DNA of 64,000 nt, from NCBI RefSeq assembly GCF_902498995.1, contig NZ_CABVLY010000010.1:124001-188000 (forward strand). The letters are read 5' to 3'. A program made the position numbers and the translations under genes. Numbering within the stretch: the stretch's first letter is position 1; each line of letters begins with the position of its first letter. Source of the stretch: Burkholderia anthina (lineage in GTDB: Bacteria; Pseudomonadota; Gammaproteobacteria; Burkholderiales; Burkholderiaceae). Positions 18,276 through 27,699 of this stretch are shown here, in pieces. The notes beneath the pieces were generated by a model. The model was not told the DNA's origin, ran no database searches, and saw only the letters and a list, made by a program, of their open reading frames with translations.

Positions 18276-20559
18276 GAAAATCAAGCTCGATCCGGACGAT
18301 GCAACACCCACGTCGGTGTATTCACAACTGGTTTCCAGGAATGCGAATCTCTATCCGAAGGGCGATTGCATGCCATGCGGCGCGACGATTCGCATGGGTT
18401 TCTTCTTCGACGCATTTGGCCGTAACGCGGATCTCGACGACAAGGCGAGCTCCCGATACTCGAATATCTGCCGTCTATGGGACGCTCATCGCGATAACGA
18501 CGACTCGCGTCGCCCGGCCAATCAGTTCTGGTACCGCTTCTACTATTCGGGGTTGGGCACTCCGCTCAACGAGTCCGCCAAGGCCAATGAGTGGATCAAT
18601 GCGGGGGTGGCCGCGAGCAAGATGGCGGGAAAGAAGGCGTTGAGCGGGGCGAAGGCGGTCGCCCAGTCGTTCACGCGCGTCAATACGCCAATCAAGCAGG
18701 CCGATGTGAAAAAACGCGTCGGTGACGTAAAGAAGCAGTTGATCGACGACTTTCTCGACGGAGACTTTTCGCTTCGACCGATCGATAAGGCATTCCAGGA
18801 TATTCGGAAGGACATCGAGCATATTCCAGCTCAGGCGCGGCGTGTCATGAACGTGTTGAATGCATCGTCTGAGCAATACTGGCGGCGCACCAAGGCTACG
18901 GGAACGCTGCTGTGGCGCAATGCGAAGAACGACTTCAAGAATAACGTCAAAGGAGCCCCCATGAAGGCGGGCTGGGCGGTCGCGCGCAGTCTTTTCGTTG
19001 GCATAGCGATGGAGAGCGTGCCGATCGTGCGTGACAATGCCGTCATGGCGAAGGCGTTCGGAACGGGGGTCGATACTCGGTTGACGGCAGCCAAGGATCA
19101 ATTCGAGGCTGCATACATGGCCGTCAAGAAGCAGATGCCGAAAGTTCGGGTCATCGAAGTTTCGGTGTTCGGCGCAGACCGCGGGTGCGTGCTCGCGCGC
19201 GCGTTCATCAACGATCTGGCCGAGAAATACAAGCGAAGGGACGACATGGATCTCGCCATTGACGGTGTATCGATCGAGATCAAGTTCGTTGGTTTGCTCG
19301 ATGCCGTTTCGTCCACCATGTCGGAAGAGGCCGGCGAACTGATCGGCATGGTTCCGTACCTGGGGATGATCAAGACCAGCTATAAGGATCGCTCACTCGG
19401 AATCCCGGCGAGCGTGCAGCGTTGCGTTCATTTCGCCGCGGCGCACGAGATGCGCTTCTATCAGCGTCTCGATAGTCTGGAGAACACCCGCGGGGAACAG
19501 TTCCTCTATCCCGGTACGAGCTGCGATGTCGTGGGCGGTGCGCCGAATGGTTCACTCGGCCTGAACGCCGAATTGATGCGGGTGCCTTTGCGCGACATGC
19601 TGATGGAAGCGCTGAAGGCGGGCGCAGTGATGGATACGATGGAGGATCTCTATCTCTACAAGAACGATACGTTCGACAGATTCACGATCGCCCAGCCCAT
19701 CAACTGCAATGGCAAGCAATACCGCATCAAGCAACTCATCGATGCGTACCGCAAGCTCGTCCCCCGCAAACCCGGCGCCGACTTCATGGAGGATTCGAAA
19801 GTCTTCATGCGCTGGATCGCGGCCCGCTACATGGATCCCGATTTCCGCCGCACGATTTCCGACCCCGTCGCCGACTGGAAGCGCAACATGAGTGATGCCG
19901 ACCTGCAGCGCAAGACGGCGAAGTCGCAGCTCGACTGGGAGTTGCAGCGGCAAGGCATCAACATGAGCATGTTGGCCAGCCGCGGCCAGGAGGATCAGGC
20001 GAAACTGCGGGGCATGAAGGCGGCGAGTGACGCGGCGCAAAAGCGCTATGAGAAGCTGGTCGCGGAAGCGCCGAAGGACTATTCGACGGTCTGGGAGCGC
20101 CTCGAGAAGGAAGCGGCAAAGAAGCTGCGCCGCGCGTCGTATCAGGAGGGCCTGAAGCAATCCGCCGAGCGCATCCGCAACATGCCGGATTCGTGGGATT
20201 CCAATAACAAGGCCAGCGCGGATGCGGTCGAGGCGGCCATGTTGCCCGAAGCCGAGATGGAGCTCGTGTCGGCCTGGAAGGAGGGGATCGAAGGCAAGCA
20301 TCCGCTGCCGCCGGACGTCATGGCGCTGTTCGACATGCTCGTCCACGATACGTTGCTGACGAGCTGGCAAGACCATGTGCTGGCGCCGTCACTGTACTTC
20401 CGGACACGCGACAAGGACACGTTCGGGGCGAGCGATTTGGCAAAGGAGGCGGCGCGGCGCAAGAAGGACGATCTCGCCGCAGCACGGATCGACCAGGCCG
20501 CCAAGCAGAGCCAGGAATGGGCGAGGGGCTACAAGGGCGGGGCAACGCCTGCGCATTGA
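18268..20559 (+). CDS. DUF2235/Tle1-like T6SS effector with altered active-site motifs
   Basis: This 763-residue protein has the layout of Tle1-type alpha/beta-hydrolase effectors (DUF2235). An N-terminal GFFFDAFGRNADLD at about 44-57 stands where the family has FFDGTxNN, then FYYSGLGTP, then FGADRGCVLARAF at 301-313 where the family has GFSRGAAxAR, then FVGLLDAVSS at 340-349, AAHEMRFYQ, and YPGTSCDVVGG at 414-424 where the family has PGxHSDVGGG. The nucleophile position is Asp304 (codon GAC at 19177) instead of Ser, and the usual His is Ser. A helical insertion of about 185 residues separates the first two blocks, and the C-terminal 250 residues are charged and helical. No signal peptide is seen. 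VgrG-linked cargo is a strong inference; catalysis is doubtful. Confidence 0.8.
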   Translation: MAEKIKLDPDDATPTSVYSQLVSRNANLYPKGDCMPCGATIRMGFFFDAFGRNADLDDKASSRYSNICRLWDAHRDNDDSRRPANQFWYRFYYSGLGTPLNESAKANEWINAGVAASKMAGKKALSGAKAVAQSFTRVNTPIKQADVKKRVGDVKKQLIDDFLDGDFSLRPIDKAFQDIRKDIEHIPAQARRVMNVLNASSEQYWRRTKATGTLLWRNAKNDFKNNVKGAPMKAGWAVARSLFVGIAMESVPIVRDNAVMAKAFGTGVDTRLTAAKDQFEAAYMAVKKQMPKVRVIEVSVFGADRGCVLARAFINDLAEKYKRRDDMDLAIDGVSIEIKFVGLLDAVSSTMSEEAGELIGMVPYLGMIKTSYKDRSLGIPASVQRCVHFAAAHEMRFYQRLDSLENTRGEQFLYPGTSCDVVGGAPNGSLGLNAELMRVPLRDMLMEALKAGAVMDTMEDLYLYKNDTFDRFTIAQPINCNGKQYRIKQLIDAYRKLVPRKPGADFMEDSKVFMRWIAARYMDPDFRRTISDPVADWKRNMSDADLQRKTAKSQLDWELQRQGINMSMLASRGQEDQAKLRGMKAASDAAQKRYEKLVAEAPKDYSTVWERLEKEAAKKLRRASYQEGLKQSAERIRNMPDSWDSNNKASADAVEAAMLPEAEMELVSAWKEGIEGKHPLPPDVMALFDMLVHDTLLTSWQDHVLAPSLYFRTRDKDTFGASDLAKEAARRKKDDLAAARIDQAAKQSQEWARGYKGGATPAH

Positions 20560-20791
20560 CCGGCGTTGCGGGCTGGGCCGGTGTGCCGAAAAGCGTCGGC
20601 GCACGGTTGCTCGGCATCGTGCCGGGGCGATCTGCAAGCAACTCGTCGGCGTACCGGAGGGCGATTCGTGCCGCGGCCTGACTCCAGGTACGCAGTCCGT
20701 TTCGACCCGGCGCGCGTGGTTTGTTTATCGACCGCCGTGCGGAAACGAGCACGATACGACGTGAGATCCGAAGCTGGCCTGCCAGTGCGGA

Positions 20792-21367
20792 TCACGAACT
20801 GCCGACACGGTTCTGCGTGTGCCGAGCCTTTTGCCCGGTCGACTGTTTCTTCCGGTCCTCGATCCACGGCAACATCGAAATGCTCCCGGCGCTCAACATC
20901 AGGCCGCTGAGCAGCGCAAACATGCCGAATCCCAGCTCGCTGGTCCACGCGCCGCGCACGACCGCATCATTGCGGCGTGCAATGCCAGGGAACAGCGGCG
21001 AAACACGTAGCCCGTCGCTGGCCGCAGCCGCGCAGTAGGTGTGGGTCAGCGAGGCGATCTGCTCGCGGCTGATTTCCGGGTCCGGTCCGCGTGAATACAC
21101 CGGCGAGCCGGCCGGTTGCCAGGTCGTGTCGTATTCCATCGACCGGCCAGTGCCATAGCGGAATATCGCGTGGGCTTCCCATGTCACGTCGCGCTTGCCG
21201 TACCGCAGAGCGAGCTCGCATTGCTCGACCGCGACAGGGACACGGGGCCACGCCCGTGCGCGCAGGAGGATGGCCGAGTTGACGATGGAGATGGCGCCCA
21301 CCAGCAGGAAGAGGGCGCCGAAGAACAGGATGAAGGCCGATCGCAGGCAGCGCAGCGCGAGAGTCAT
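20792..21367 (-). CDS. DUF3592-like membrane protein
   Basis: This 191-residue protein has two membrane spans, at about residues 8-34 (AFILFFGALFLLVGAISIV) and 145-167 (FGMFALLSGLMLSAGSISML). Between them is a soluble loop of beta-rich character that starts with the WPRVPVAVEQCEL pattern seen in DUF3592-type proteins. It ends in a basic, polar cytoplasmic tail. It sits opposite in strand to the effector module and upstream of nothing obvious, about 40 bp from the position where the OmpA/tagF/tssM group ends. Function is unknown, and a T6SS link is only positional. Confidence 0.7.
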   Translation of the reverse strand: MTLALRCLRSAFILFFGALFLLVGAISIVNSAILLRARAWPRVPVAVEQCELALRYGKRDVTWEAHAIFRYGTGRSMEYDTTWQPAGSPVYSRGPDPEISREQIASLTHTYCAAAASDGLRVSPLFPGIARRNDAVVRGAWTSELGFGMFALLSGLMLSAGSISMLPWIEDRKKQSTGQKARHTQNRVGSS

Positions 21368-21506
21368 GCGAGATTCCGGGATTCATCGGCGGGTATGTTC
21401 GAGCAATCCGGCTGCTGGCGGCACATGCGCAGTCCGTGTGCCGGCGCCGCGCCGCCGCAGCCTGGTACCACCGGGCGCGCCGCGTCGCTCGGCATTGAAT
21501 CCCCGC

Positions 21507-22466
21507 CTACTGCCCCACCCGGAACTCGATCCGCCGATTCCGCGCCCGCCCATCCGCCGTGTCATTCGGCGCGATCGGCTGATCCGGCCCGACGCCCGTC
21601 GTCGTCATCTGCTGCGGCTGGATGTTCTTCGTGATCAGATAACCCTTCACCGCATCCGCGCGCGCCTGGCTCAGCGCGATGTTCGACGTGCGGTTCCCCG
21701 AGTTGTCGGTGTGGCCGATGATGTCGACCGTGCGGTTCGGCATCTTCGCGAGCGCAGCCCCCATCTGGTCGAGGATCTGCTTGCCCTGCGGCGTGAGCGT
21801 CGCGCTGCCCGTCTCGAACTCGATCGTGCGGTTCGCGAGCGTCTGGTCGAGCACGCCCTGTTCGGACGCCGACACGCGCAGCCCGTTCTTGATCGTGTAC
21901 GTCGGATTCAGCGTGTTCGCCATGTCGCTCGCGAGCTGCTGGCGCTGCGCCTCGTTGTGCACCTCGCCCTTCATCTCGATCTGCGTGCCGTTGATCTTCA
22001 ACTGGCCCTTGCTGATCTGCTTGAGCTGCGCGCCGAGCAGCTTCTGCACGTTCGCGCTCCAGTTCGGCGGCGTCGCGACGTCGCCGACCTCGATCTGGTC
22101 GACCACGTTCGCCGCGCCGTAGGTGTCGCGCAGCTTCTGCAGCACGGCGGCCTTGGTCGCCTCGTCGGGCACCTTGCCGCCGACGACCACCTGGCCGGGC
22201 GTCGCGTTCGCGGGCGGCGGCACGATGGTGCCGGCGGTGCCGCGGATCACCGTGCCGGACGCCGTGGCCGGCGCGGCGCTGGCGTTCGTGTTCGCGGGCA
22301 GCGCGGCGGTCGCGACCGTGCCGTTGCCGACCGGCGTGACGGTCGCGCCGCCCGTGTTCTGCGCGTAGGCCGCGCCGCTGCCGACGACGCCGGCGGCGAG
22401 GAGGGCGGCAACGAAAGGCGAAAAGCGCGACAAGCGCGCGCGCCGGACGTGATTCGTGCGTTGCAT
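21507..22466 (-). CDS. OmpA-family protein with BON domain, T6SS-associated
   Basis: This 319-residue exported protein has a signal peptide ending near AAYAQ (about residue 36), an Ala/Thr-rich linker, a BON-like domain at about 90-200 (VVVGGKVPDEATKAAVLQKL, and a second similar unit GEVHNEAQRQQLASDM), and a C-terminal OmpA/MotB peptidoglycan-binding domain. The latter has TIEFETGSATLTPQGK, DIIGHTDNSGNR and RARNRRIEFRV. It starts 4 bp after the tagF stop, forming a tssM-tagF-ompA operon. The likely role is anchoring the secretion complex to peptidoglycan, as separate OmpA-like proteins do in other T6SS. ATG 22466 gives the signal peptide; the frame is open upstream. Confidence 0.88.
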   Translation of the reverse strand: MQRTNHVRRARLSRFSPFVAALLAAGVVGSGAAYAQNTGGATVTPVGNGTVATAALPANTNASAAPATASGTVIRGTAGTIVPPPANATPGQVVVGGKVPDEATKAAVLQKLRDTYGAANVVDQIEVGDVATPPNWSANVQKLLGAQLKQISKGQLKINGTQIEMKGEVHNEAQRQQLASDMANTLNPTYTIKNGLRVSASEQGVLDQTLANRTIEFETGSATLTPQGKQILDQMGAALAKMPNRTVDIIGHTDNSGNRTSNIALSQARADAVKGYLITKNIQPQQMTTTGVGPDQPIAPNDTADGRARNRRIEFRVGQ

Positions 22467-22470
22467 CCCG

Positions 22471-23460
22471 TCAGCCTCCGATGAACGCTTCGCGGAACGC
22501 GTCGATGGCGACGCGCAGCGAGAGTTGCGGTTGGTCGAGGTAGCTGACGAGCTTGCTGATCTGCTGATCGTTTTGCGCATGGGCGTCGATCCACTCGGGA
22601 TCGTCGATGTCGATGTTGTGGGCGGCGTAGGTTTGCGGATCGACGACGCTCAGCAGTGTCTTCGACGACGCGCCGTTGAAGCCGATGATCAGCCGTTCGC
22701 GCTCGGCGATCGTGCCGATGAAGATGGCGAGTTCGAAGTCGGCCTGCGCGACGAACGGCGCGATCAGCTCGAGCCAGAACGCGGCGACGAGGCTGCGATA
22801 GAACGGGTCGACCGGCAGCGGCAGCGTGAGGCCGCGCTCGATGTGCGACGAGCCGCTCTGCATCACGGGCCGCAGCAGCGAGCCGAGCGCGAGCATCGCG
22901 CCGCGCAGCCGCACGGGGTGACCGCTTTCGAGCAGCATCTGTTGCAGGCCGTACAGCGACTGGTGTTCGACGAAGTCGTTGAAGGTGCCGTCATGCGACG
23001 TGCCGGGGCCGCCGACGTCGATCGGCACTTGCGTGTCGCCGAGCGCCTGCAGCGCGCCGGGCGGCTCGTCCTTCGCGAGCAGCGGCGGGATCTGCGCGGC
23101 GACGCGCGACCACAGCCGCGCGAACGCGAGCGGGCTGCGCGCGAGGAACGCGAGCGGGCGGTCGACTTCGAGCGCGGTTGCGCCGAGGAACGGGAAGCGG
23201 CGCATCGACACGTCGTGGCTCGCGACCATGTGGCCCGCGATCGCGAGCTTGCTGCGCGAGCCGAGGAACGCGAAATGCATCGGCTTCGCATCCTCGTAGA
23301 CGATCTTCCAGCGCGGATCTTCCGCGAGCAGTTCGAGCGCCTGCGCGATCCAGCGGTCGAGCGTCTGCAGCAGTTGCGGATTGTGCGCGCTCTTCACGAA
23401 GTCGCCGCGCGACGGAATCTTGCCGAAGTAGGCGATTTGCGCCTGGACGGTTTGCGTCAT
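22471..23460 (-). CDS. tagF: TagF, T6SS accessory/regulatory protein
   Basis: TagF proteins repress T6SS firing post-translationally in studied systems, often by titrating Fha. The 329-residue product has the family N-terminus AYFGKIPSRGDFVKSA, the segment FLGATALEVDRPLAF and a C-terminal region ending in the amphipathic FREAFIGG. The start codon overlaps the tssM stop (ATGA), so translation is coupled. No fha or kinase/phosphatase gene is visible in the window, so the partner must lie elsewhere or the mode of action differs. Confidence 0.93.
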   Translation of the reverse strand: MTQTVQAQIAYFGKIPSRGDFVKSAHNPQLLQTLDRWIAQALELLAEDPRWKIVYEDAKPMHFAFLGSRSKLAIAGHMVASHDVSMRRFPFLGATALEVDRPLAFLARSPLAFARLWSRVAAQIPPLLAKDEPPGALQALGDTQVPIDVGGPGTSHDGTFNDFVEHQSLYGLQQMLLESGHPVRLRGAMLALGSLLRPVMQSGSSHIERGLTLPLPVDPFYRSLVAAFWLELIAPFVAQADFELAIFIGTIAERERLIIGFNGASSKTLLSVVDPQTYAAHNIDIDDPEWIDAHAQNDQQISKLVSYLDQPQLSLRVAIDAFREAFIGG

Positions 23461-26400
23461 TGCGCCCCCTGTGCATTGTTTGCGGTGGCGGCCGTGACGG
23501 CCGGTGCTGCAGCCGGCGTGCCCGTGCCGGCCTGCGTCGCGTTCTGCGCGGCGCCCGCGCTCGCATCGGCGACCGACGACGGCAGTTGCAGGCCGCGCAG
23601 GCTCTGCTGCTGCGGCTGGTCGCCGCCGCCGCTCGTCGGTTGCGACGTGCTGATGATGCGCATCGTCACCGACACGTTCACGCTGCCCTGGACCCACGTG
23701 AGGTCGAAGGTGCCGTCCGGACGCCGCTTGCGCTGCGCCGAGTTGATCAGCTTCTCGAGACCGTAGCGGCCCGGCTCGTTGACGAGCTGCACCGTGCGGC
23801 CGTCGAAGGTCGTCGCGGACAGCGTCGCGCCCGGCGAGCCCTGCGGATTCGGCCACACGAAGTTGGTCCACTGCGGCGGCGTGTTGCGGTAACGCAGCTG
23901 CTGGCCGTCGATCGCGATCGTGTATTCCGTCGTGCCGGTGCTCGGCTGCGGCAGGATCTGGAACACGGTCTGCGGCTCGGATGCCGCGGCCGCGCCGCCT
24001 GCCGCGCCACCGGCGAGCGGGGCGACCCAGCGCGCGAAGCCGTTCGTGAAGTCCGGCGTGAGGCCGATGCCCATGTCGCCCCACGTGCGGGCGGCGAGCG
24101 TGTCGCCGCGGCGCACCGCGAGCGGGCCCAGCGTCGTGCCGACGAACTTCGCGATCGCGCCGTCCGGACCGAACACCTGCGCGATTTCACCGGCGCCGGC
24201 CTCGACCTTCGCGCTCGGCGCGAACGGGTACTTCGTCGCGAGCGAGCTCTGGAACGGCTGGTAGACCTGCGCGTTCCACACCTTGTTGACTTCGGCGCTG
24301 GCCGGCTGGATCACCACCGAGAACGCCTGCATCAGCGGCCGCACCAGCAGCGGACGCAGCGACTTGCGTTGCGAATCGGTGAGGCCCGTCAGCATCTGCT
24401 CGTCGACGAACTTCAGCGAATCGGCGAGTTCCGACCCGTTGCCGTCGAGCGTCTGCTGCATCAACTGGCGCGCGCCGGGGCCGGGGTCGCCCTGGTTCTT
24501 GATCACGTTGAAGCGCGTGCGGACCTTCGACAGCGAGTCCATGTAGCCCTTGAGCATCGACGTGCCGTCATGCGTCGCGACGATCCGCGCGAGCCCGATG
24601 AACTCCTGGCCGATCGGACCCATCGGCACTTCGGCCGGATTGCCGTTGATGTCGATATTCGCGGCTGCGATCTGGCCGGCCTGCGAGCGCGAGAACAACT
24701 GCTTGACCCAGTTCACGACACCCGTTTGCGCCTTCTTGATCGCCACGTTGGCGAGCGACGGGTTGTCCCACGACGTCTGGTCGTACGCGGTCTCGAGGAT
24801 CTTGCGGATCGGCGAATCCTGCGGGTCGCCGAGGCGGTTCATCCCGTCGACGGCCTGGCCGAAGCTGCTGAAGCCCTGTACCGCAATGCCCTGCATGAAC
24901 TTCTGCCAGTGCTGCGCGTACTCGGTCTTGTACATGCCGACGAGCGTCTTCTGGATCTGTTCGGGGCTGCCTTCCAGCGTCAGGTCGTCCTGCGTCGACG
25001 TGTTCAGCACCCAGTCCTTCGCCTGCAGTTCCTTGGTCGCCGCGTCGCGGATCGCCGGCTGCACGTAGTCGAACCACGCTTCGCGCGTGAACGTGCCCGG
25101 GATCGCATAGCTGCCGGCGATCAGGCCCTGGTTGCCGTCGCCGACGATGCGCGCGACGGTCATCGGCGCGAAGCGGGTCGATGCGCGTGCCTTGATTTCC
25201 TCATAGACGCGCTGGCGGGCCGGCATCCCGCGCACGACGTGGCGCAGGTTCTCGCGGGTCTGGTCGACGAGCGCGAGGTTCGCGTCGATCATCGGCCAGT
25301 CGTCGTCGTTCACGCGTGACAGATAGAACGAGATCATGCGCTCGGCGCTCTTGATCATCTCGTCGCGCGGCATGTTGCCGCGATTCGTCTCGAGCCAGCC
25401 GCGCCAGAAGCGCGCGAGCTGGTCGGTCAGGTGCGCCTGTTCGACGTGACGCTTGTCGGACAGCATCAGGTAGGTCTTCAGCGCGTTGTACGCGTCCTGC
25501 ACGTTGGTCGGCGACGCGTCGCTGTACAGCCCGCCCTGCGGTGCGGCCGGCGGCTGCTGTGCGGTGTCCGTCGCGGCGGACGCGCCTTGCGCGGCGCCGG
25601 CCAGCGGCGCGGCTCCCGGCGGGTTCGTCGAAACAGGCTGCGCGCCGCCCTGCACGGCGCCCGATTCGGGCGGGCGCGTCATCGGCACGAGCTGTTCGGG
25701 GTGTGCGTTCACGTCCTTCATGAACGACGCGAGATTCTGCGAGACCGGCGCCAGCAGGATCTGGCGCACGCCGTTGTAGTACTCGGTCAGCAGATGCTGT
25801 TCGAGACGGTCGCCCTGGTACAGGCCGAGCGACACCGACAGCGGCTTGTCGCGGCGGAACTGCTCGAGCTGTTCGATCCGGTCCTCGAGGATGTCCATCG
25901 CCTGCAGGCGCGACTGCAGGTCGTTGCGGCCCTGCTGCAGGCGCGTGACGTTGTCGAGGTCGGCCTGCACGTTCGTGACGAGCTGCTGGTTGCCGATCGT
26001 CGACCAGGTCCAGCCGCCGAGCGCGAGCGCGAGTGCGGCGACGAAGCCGAAGAAGGTCGCGTAGCGCAGCCGCGTCTTGGTCGGGCTCGCGAACTGGCGC
26101 ACGGTCTGGCGATCCGCGAAGATCACCTTCGAGAACAGGTCGCGCAGGAAGAAGCCGTTCTTCGAGAATGCGCTGTGCGGCTTCGGCAGCGCGTTCGCGT
26201 CGAGGCCGAAGCGGCTCGCGATGCGCTGCGCGGCGGCGCTGTTGGTTTCGCCTTCCTGCAGTGCGCTCGTGAAATAGAAGCCGCGGAAGATCGGCTTGTA
26301 CTGGAACGGGTTGTTTTCGAACAGCGTCGCGAGGAACGCGCGCAGCGACGGCTTGATCGTCGAGAATTCGAGCGGGAAGCTCAGCTGGCCCGGCGACAAC

Positions 26401-27398
26401 TGGTTGCCGCGCGACAGCGACAGCTGCGCGACGCTGATTTCCTTCAGCCCTTCGTACAGTTCCTCGAAGTGCGTGTCGAACTGCGCGACGACGTCGCGCT
26501 TGTCGTCCGGCTCGTAGGGCAGGGTGGCGCCCCACACGCGGTCGTACTCGTGCTTGTCGCTGCTGCTGAAGAATTCGGTGAAGCCGGTGATCAGGTCGGC
26601 CTTCGTGAACATCACGTAGACCGGTGCGAACACTTCGAGCTTTTCCGTCAGTTCCTGAACGCGCTGGCGGAGGTTTTTCGCGAGGTTGATCGCAAATTCG
26701 GGGCGGTTGCCGGTGAGTTCGGCGATGCTGGCGGTGACGATGATGCCGTTGATCGGCGCCTTCGGACGGTAGCGCTTCAGCAGGCCGAGAAAGCCGAGCC
26801 ATTCGCTGCGGTCTTCCTCGTGTACCGAATAGCGGCCGGCCGTGTCGAGCAGGATCCCTTCGGTCGTGAAGAACCAGTCGCAGTTACGCGTGCCGCCGAT
26901 GCCGTGGATCACGGCGCTGTTCTTGTCCGCGAACGGAAACTGCAGGCCCGAGTTCAGCACGGCGCTGCTCTTGCCCGCGGCCGGATTGCCGATCACGATG
27001 TACCACGGCAGTTCGTACAGCGCGGAGCCGCCCGACACTTGGCCGATCTTCGACGTCTTGATCGTCTTCACAGCGTCGGACAGGCGCGTGCGCAGCACGT
27101 CGAGGTCTGCCGTCTTCGCATCGGGTGCGATCGCGGCGGCGGCCGGTGCCGCGATCTTGCCGGTTTCCGCCTGCTCTTCCAGCACCTGGCCGAGCTGCTG
27201 GTTCGCGCGCTTCACGCGCCAGCGGCGCCACAACGCGACGCCGAGCCACAGCACGAGGATCGCCGCGAAGGCGATCGCTGCCCACAGGAGCGGCAACTGC
27301 AGCATGTCGACGGCGATGAAGAGAATCGCCGCTAGCGCGACGATCCCGACGATCGAGAGCGTACGCGGATGAGTCAGCACGTTGAGGATGCGTTGCAT
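23457..27398 (-). CDS. tssM: TssM (IcmF), T6SS inner-membrane ATPase-like channel protein
   Basis: TssM spans the envelope and links TssL in the inner membrane to TssJ in the outer membrane. The 1313-residue protein has two N-terminal membrane spans (about 13-57), a cytoplasmic NTPase domain with Walker A GNPAAGKSS (137-145) and the following GIGGTRNCDWFFT, and a third membrane span at about 460-485. A large periplasmic region carries a Gln/Pro/Ala-rich insert and the C-terminal TssJ-binding part (RWVAPLAGG onward). ATG 27398 begins directly with the membrane-leader MQRILNVLTHPR; the upstream open frame starts with TTG and lacks support. It heads the tssM-tagF-ompA operon. Confidence 0.96.
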   Translation of the reverse strand: MQRILNVLTHPRTLSIVGIVALAAILFIAVDMLQLPLLWAAIAFAAILVLWLGVALWRRWRVKRANQQLGQVLEEQAETGKIAAPAAAAIAPDAKTADLDVLRTRLSDAVKTIKTSKIGQVSGGSALYELPWYIVIGNPAAGKSSAVLNSGLQFPFADKNSAVIHGIGGTRNCDWFFTTEGILLDTAGRYSVHEEDRSEWLGFLGLLKRYRPKAPINGIIVTASIAELTGNRPEFAINLAKNLRQRVQELTEKLEVFAPVYVMFTKADLITGFTEFFSSSDKHEYDRVWGATLPYEPDDKRDVVAQFDTHFEELYEGLKEISVAQLSLSRGNQLSPGQLSFPLEFSTIKPSLRAFLATLFENNPFQYKPIFRGFYFTSALQEGETNSAAAQRIASRFGLDANALPKPHSAFSKNGFFLRDLFSKVIFADRQTVRQFASPTKTRLRYATFFGFVAALALALGGWTWSTIGNQQLVTNVQADLDNVTRLQQGRNDLQSRLQAMDILEDRIEQLEQFRRDKPLSVSLGLYQGDRLEQHLLTEYYNGVRQILLAPVSQNLASFMKDVNAHPEQLVPMTRPPESGAVQGGAQPVSTNPPGAAPLAGAAQGASAATDTAQQPPAAPQGGLYSDASPTNVQDAYNALKTYLMLSDKRHVEQAHLTDQLARFWRGWLETNRGNMPRDEMIKSAERMISFYLSRVNDDDWPMIDANLALVDQTRENLRHVVRGMPARQRVYEEIKARASTRFAPMTVARIVGDGNQGLIAGSYAIPGTFTREAWFDYVQPAIRDAATKELQAKDWVLNTSTQDDLTLEGSPEQIQKTLVGMYKTEYAQHWQKFMQGIAVQGFSSFGQAVDGMNRLGDPQDSPIRKILETAYDQTSWDNPSLANVAIKKAQTGVVNWVKQLFSRSQAGQIAAANIDINGNPAEVPMGPIGQEFIGLARIVATHDGTSMLKGYMDSLSKVRTRFNVIKNQGDPGPGARQLMQQTLDGNGSELADSLKFVDEQMLTGLTDSQRKSLRPLLVRPLMQAFSVVIQPASAEVNKVWNAQVYQPFQSSLATKYPFAPSAKVEAGAGEIAQVFGPDGAIAKFVGTTLGPLAVRRGDTLAARTWGDMGIGLTPDFTNGFARWVAPLAGGAAGGAAAASEPQTVFQILPQPSTGTTEYTIAIDGQQLRYRNTPPQWTNFVWPNPQGSPGATLSATTFDGRTVQLVNEPGRYGLEKLINSAQRKRRPDGTFDLTWVQGSVNVSVTMRIISTSQPTSGGGDQPQQQSLRGLQLPSSVADASAGAAQNATQAGTGTPAAAPAVTAATANNAQGAQ

Positions 27399-27699
27399 AG
27401 GACGTTCAGGTTCCGGTGCGATTCGGTGAGGCGACGCAGGCGCGTCGAGCGGCAAGAGTGGCGCCGCGGTGTGTCGCCATGCTGTCAGACGGGATGAAGG
27501 GGGCTGGCATCAATGCGCTCGCGGCATCGGAGAAGGCGCGCGCATTAATGAAAGGACGCTGTGAGAATTAAAACGGAAGCGGCGGCCTGAAAAAATCGTG
27601 CAACGGAATGCCCGATCGATTGCGCCGCCCAAATAGTTTCCTGCCGGGTGATTAAAAAGCCCCATGCCGCCCTCATTATTTCTTGTACGACAGCCCTGA
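27399..27699. other. Intergenic gap between M15 peptidase and tssM
   Basis: These 301 bp are A+T-rich relative to the neighbours and hold no plausible gene. Both flanking genes read leftward, so the gap could carry a promoter for tssM. I saw no convincing pair of promoter hexamers and no terminator-like hairpin with a T-run. Confidence 0.5.

Noticed and set aside
20560..20791. Short rightward frames after the effector gene
   Set aside because: Arg-rich shadow-like translations without motifs; I could not support a further immunity gene here.
25431..27335. 634-codon open frame opposite tssM
   Set aside because: Antisense shadow; tssM on the minus strand has its Walker motif and membrane spans.
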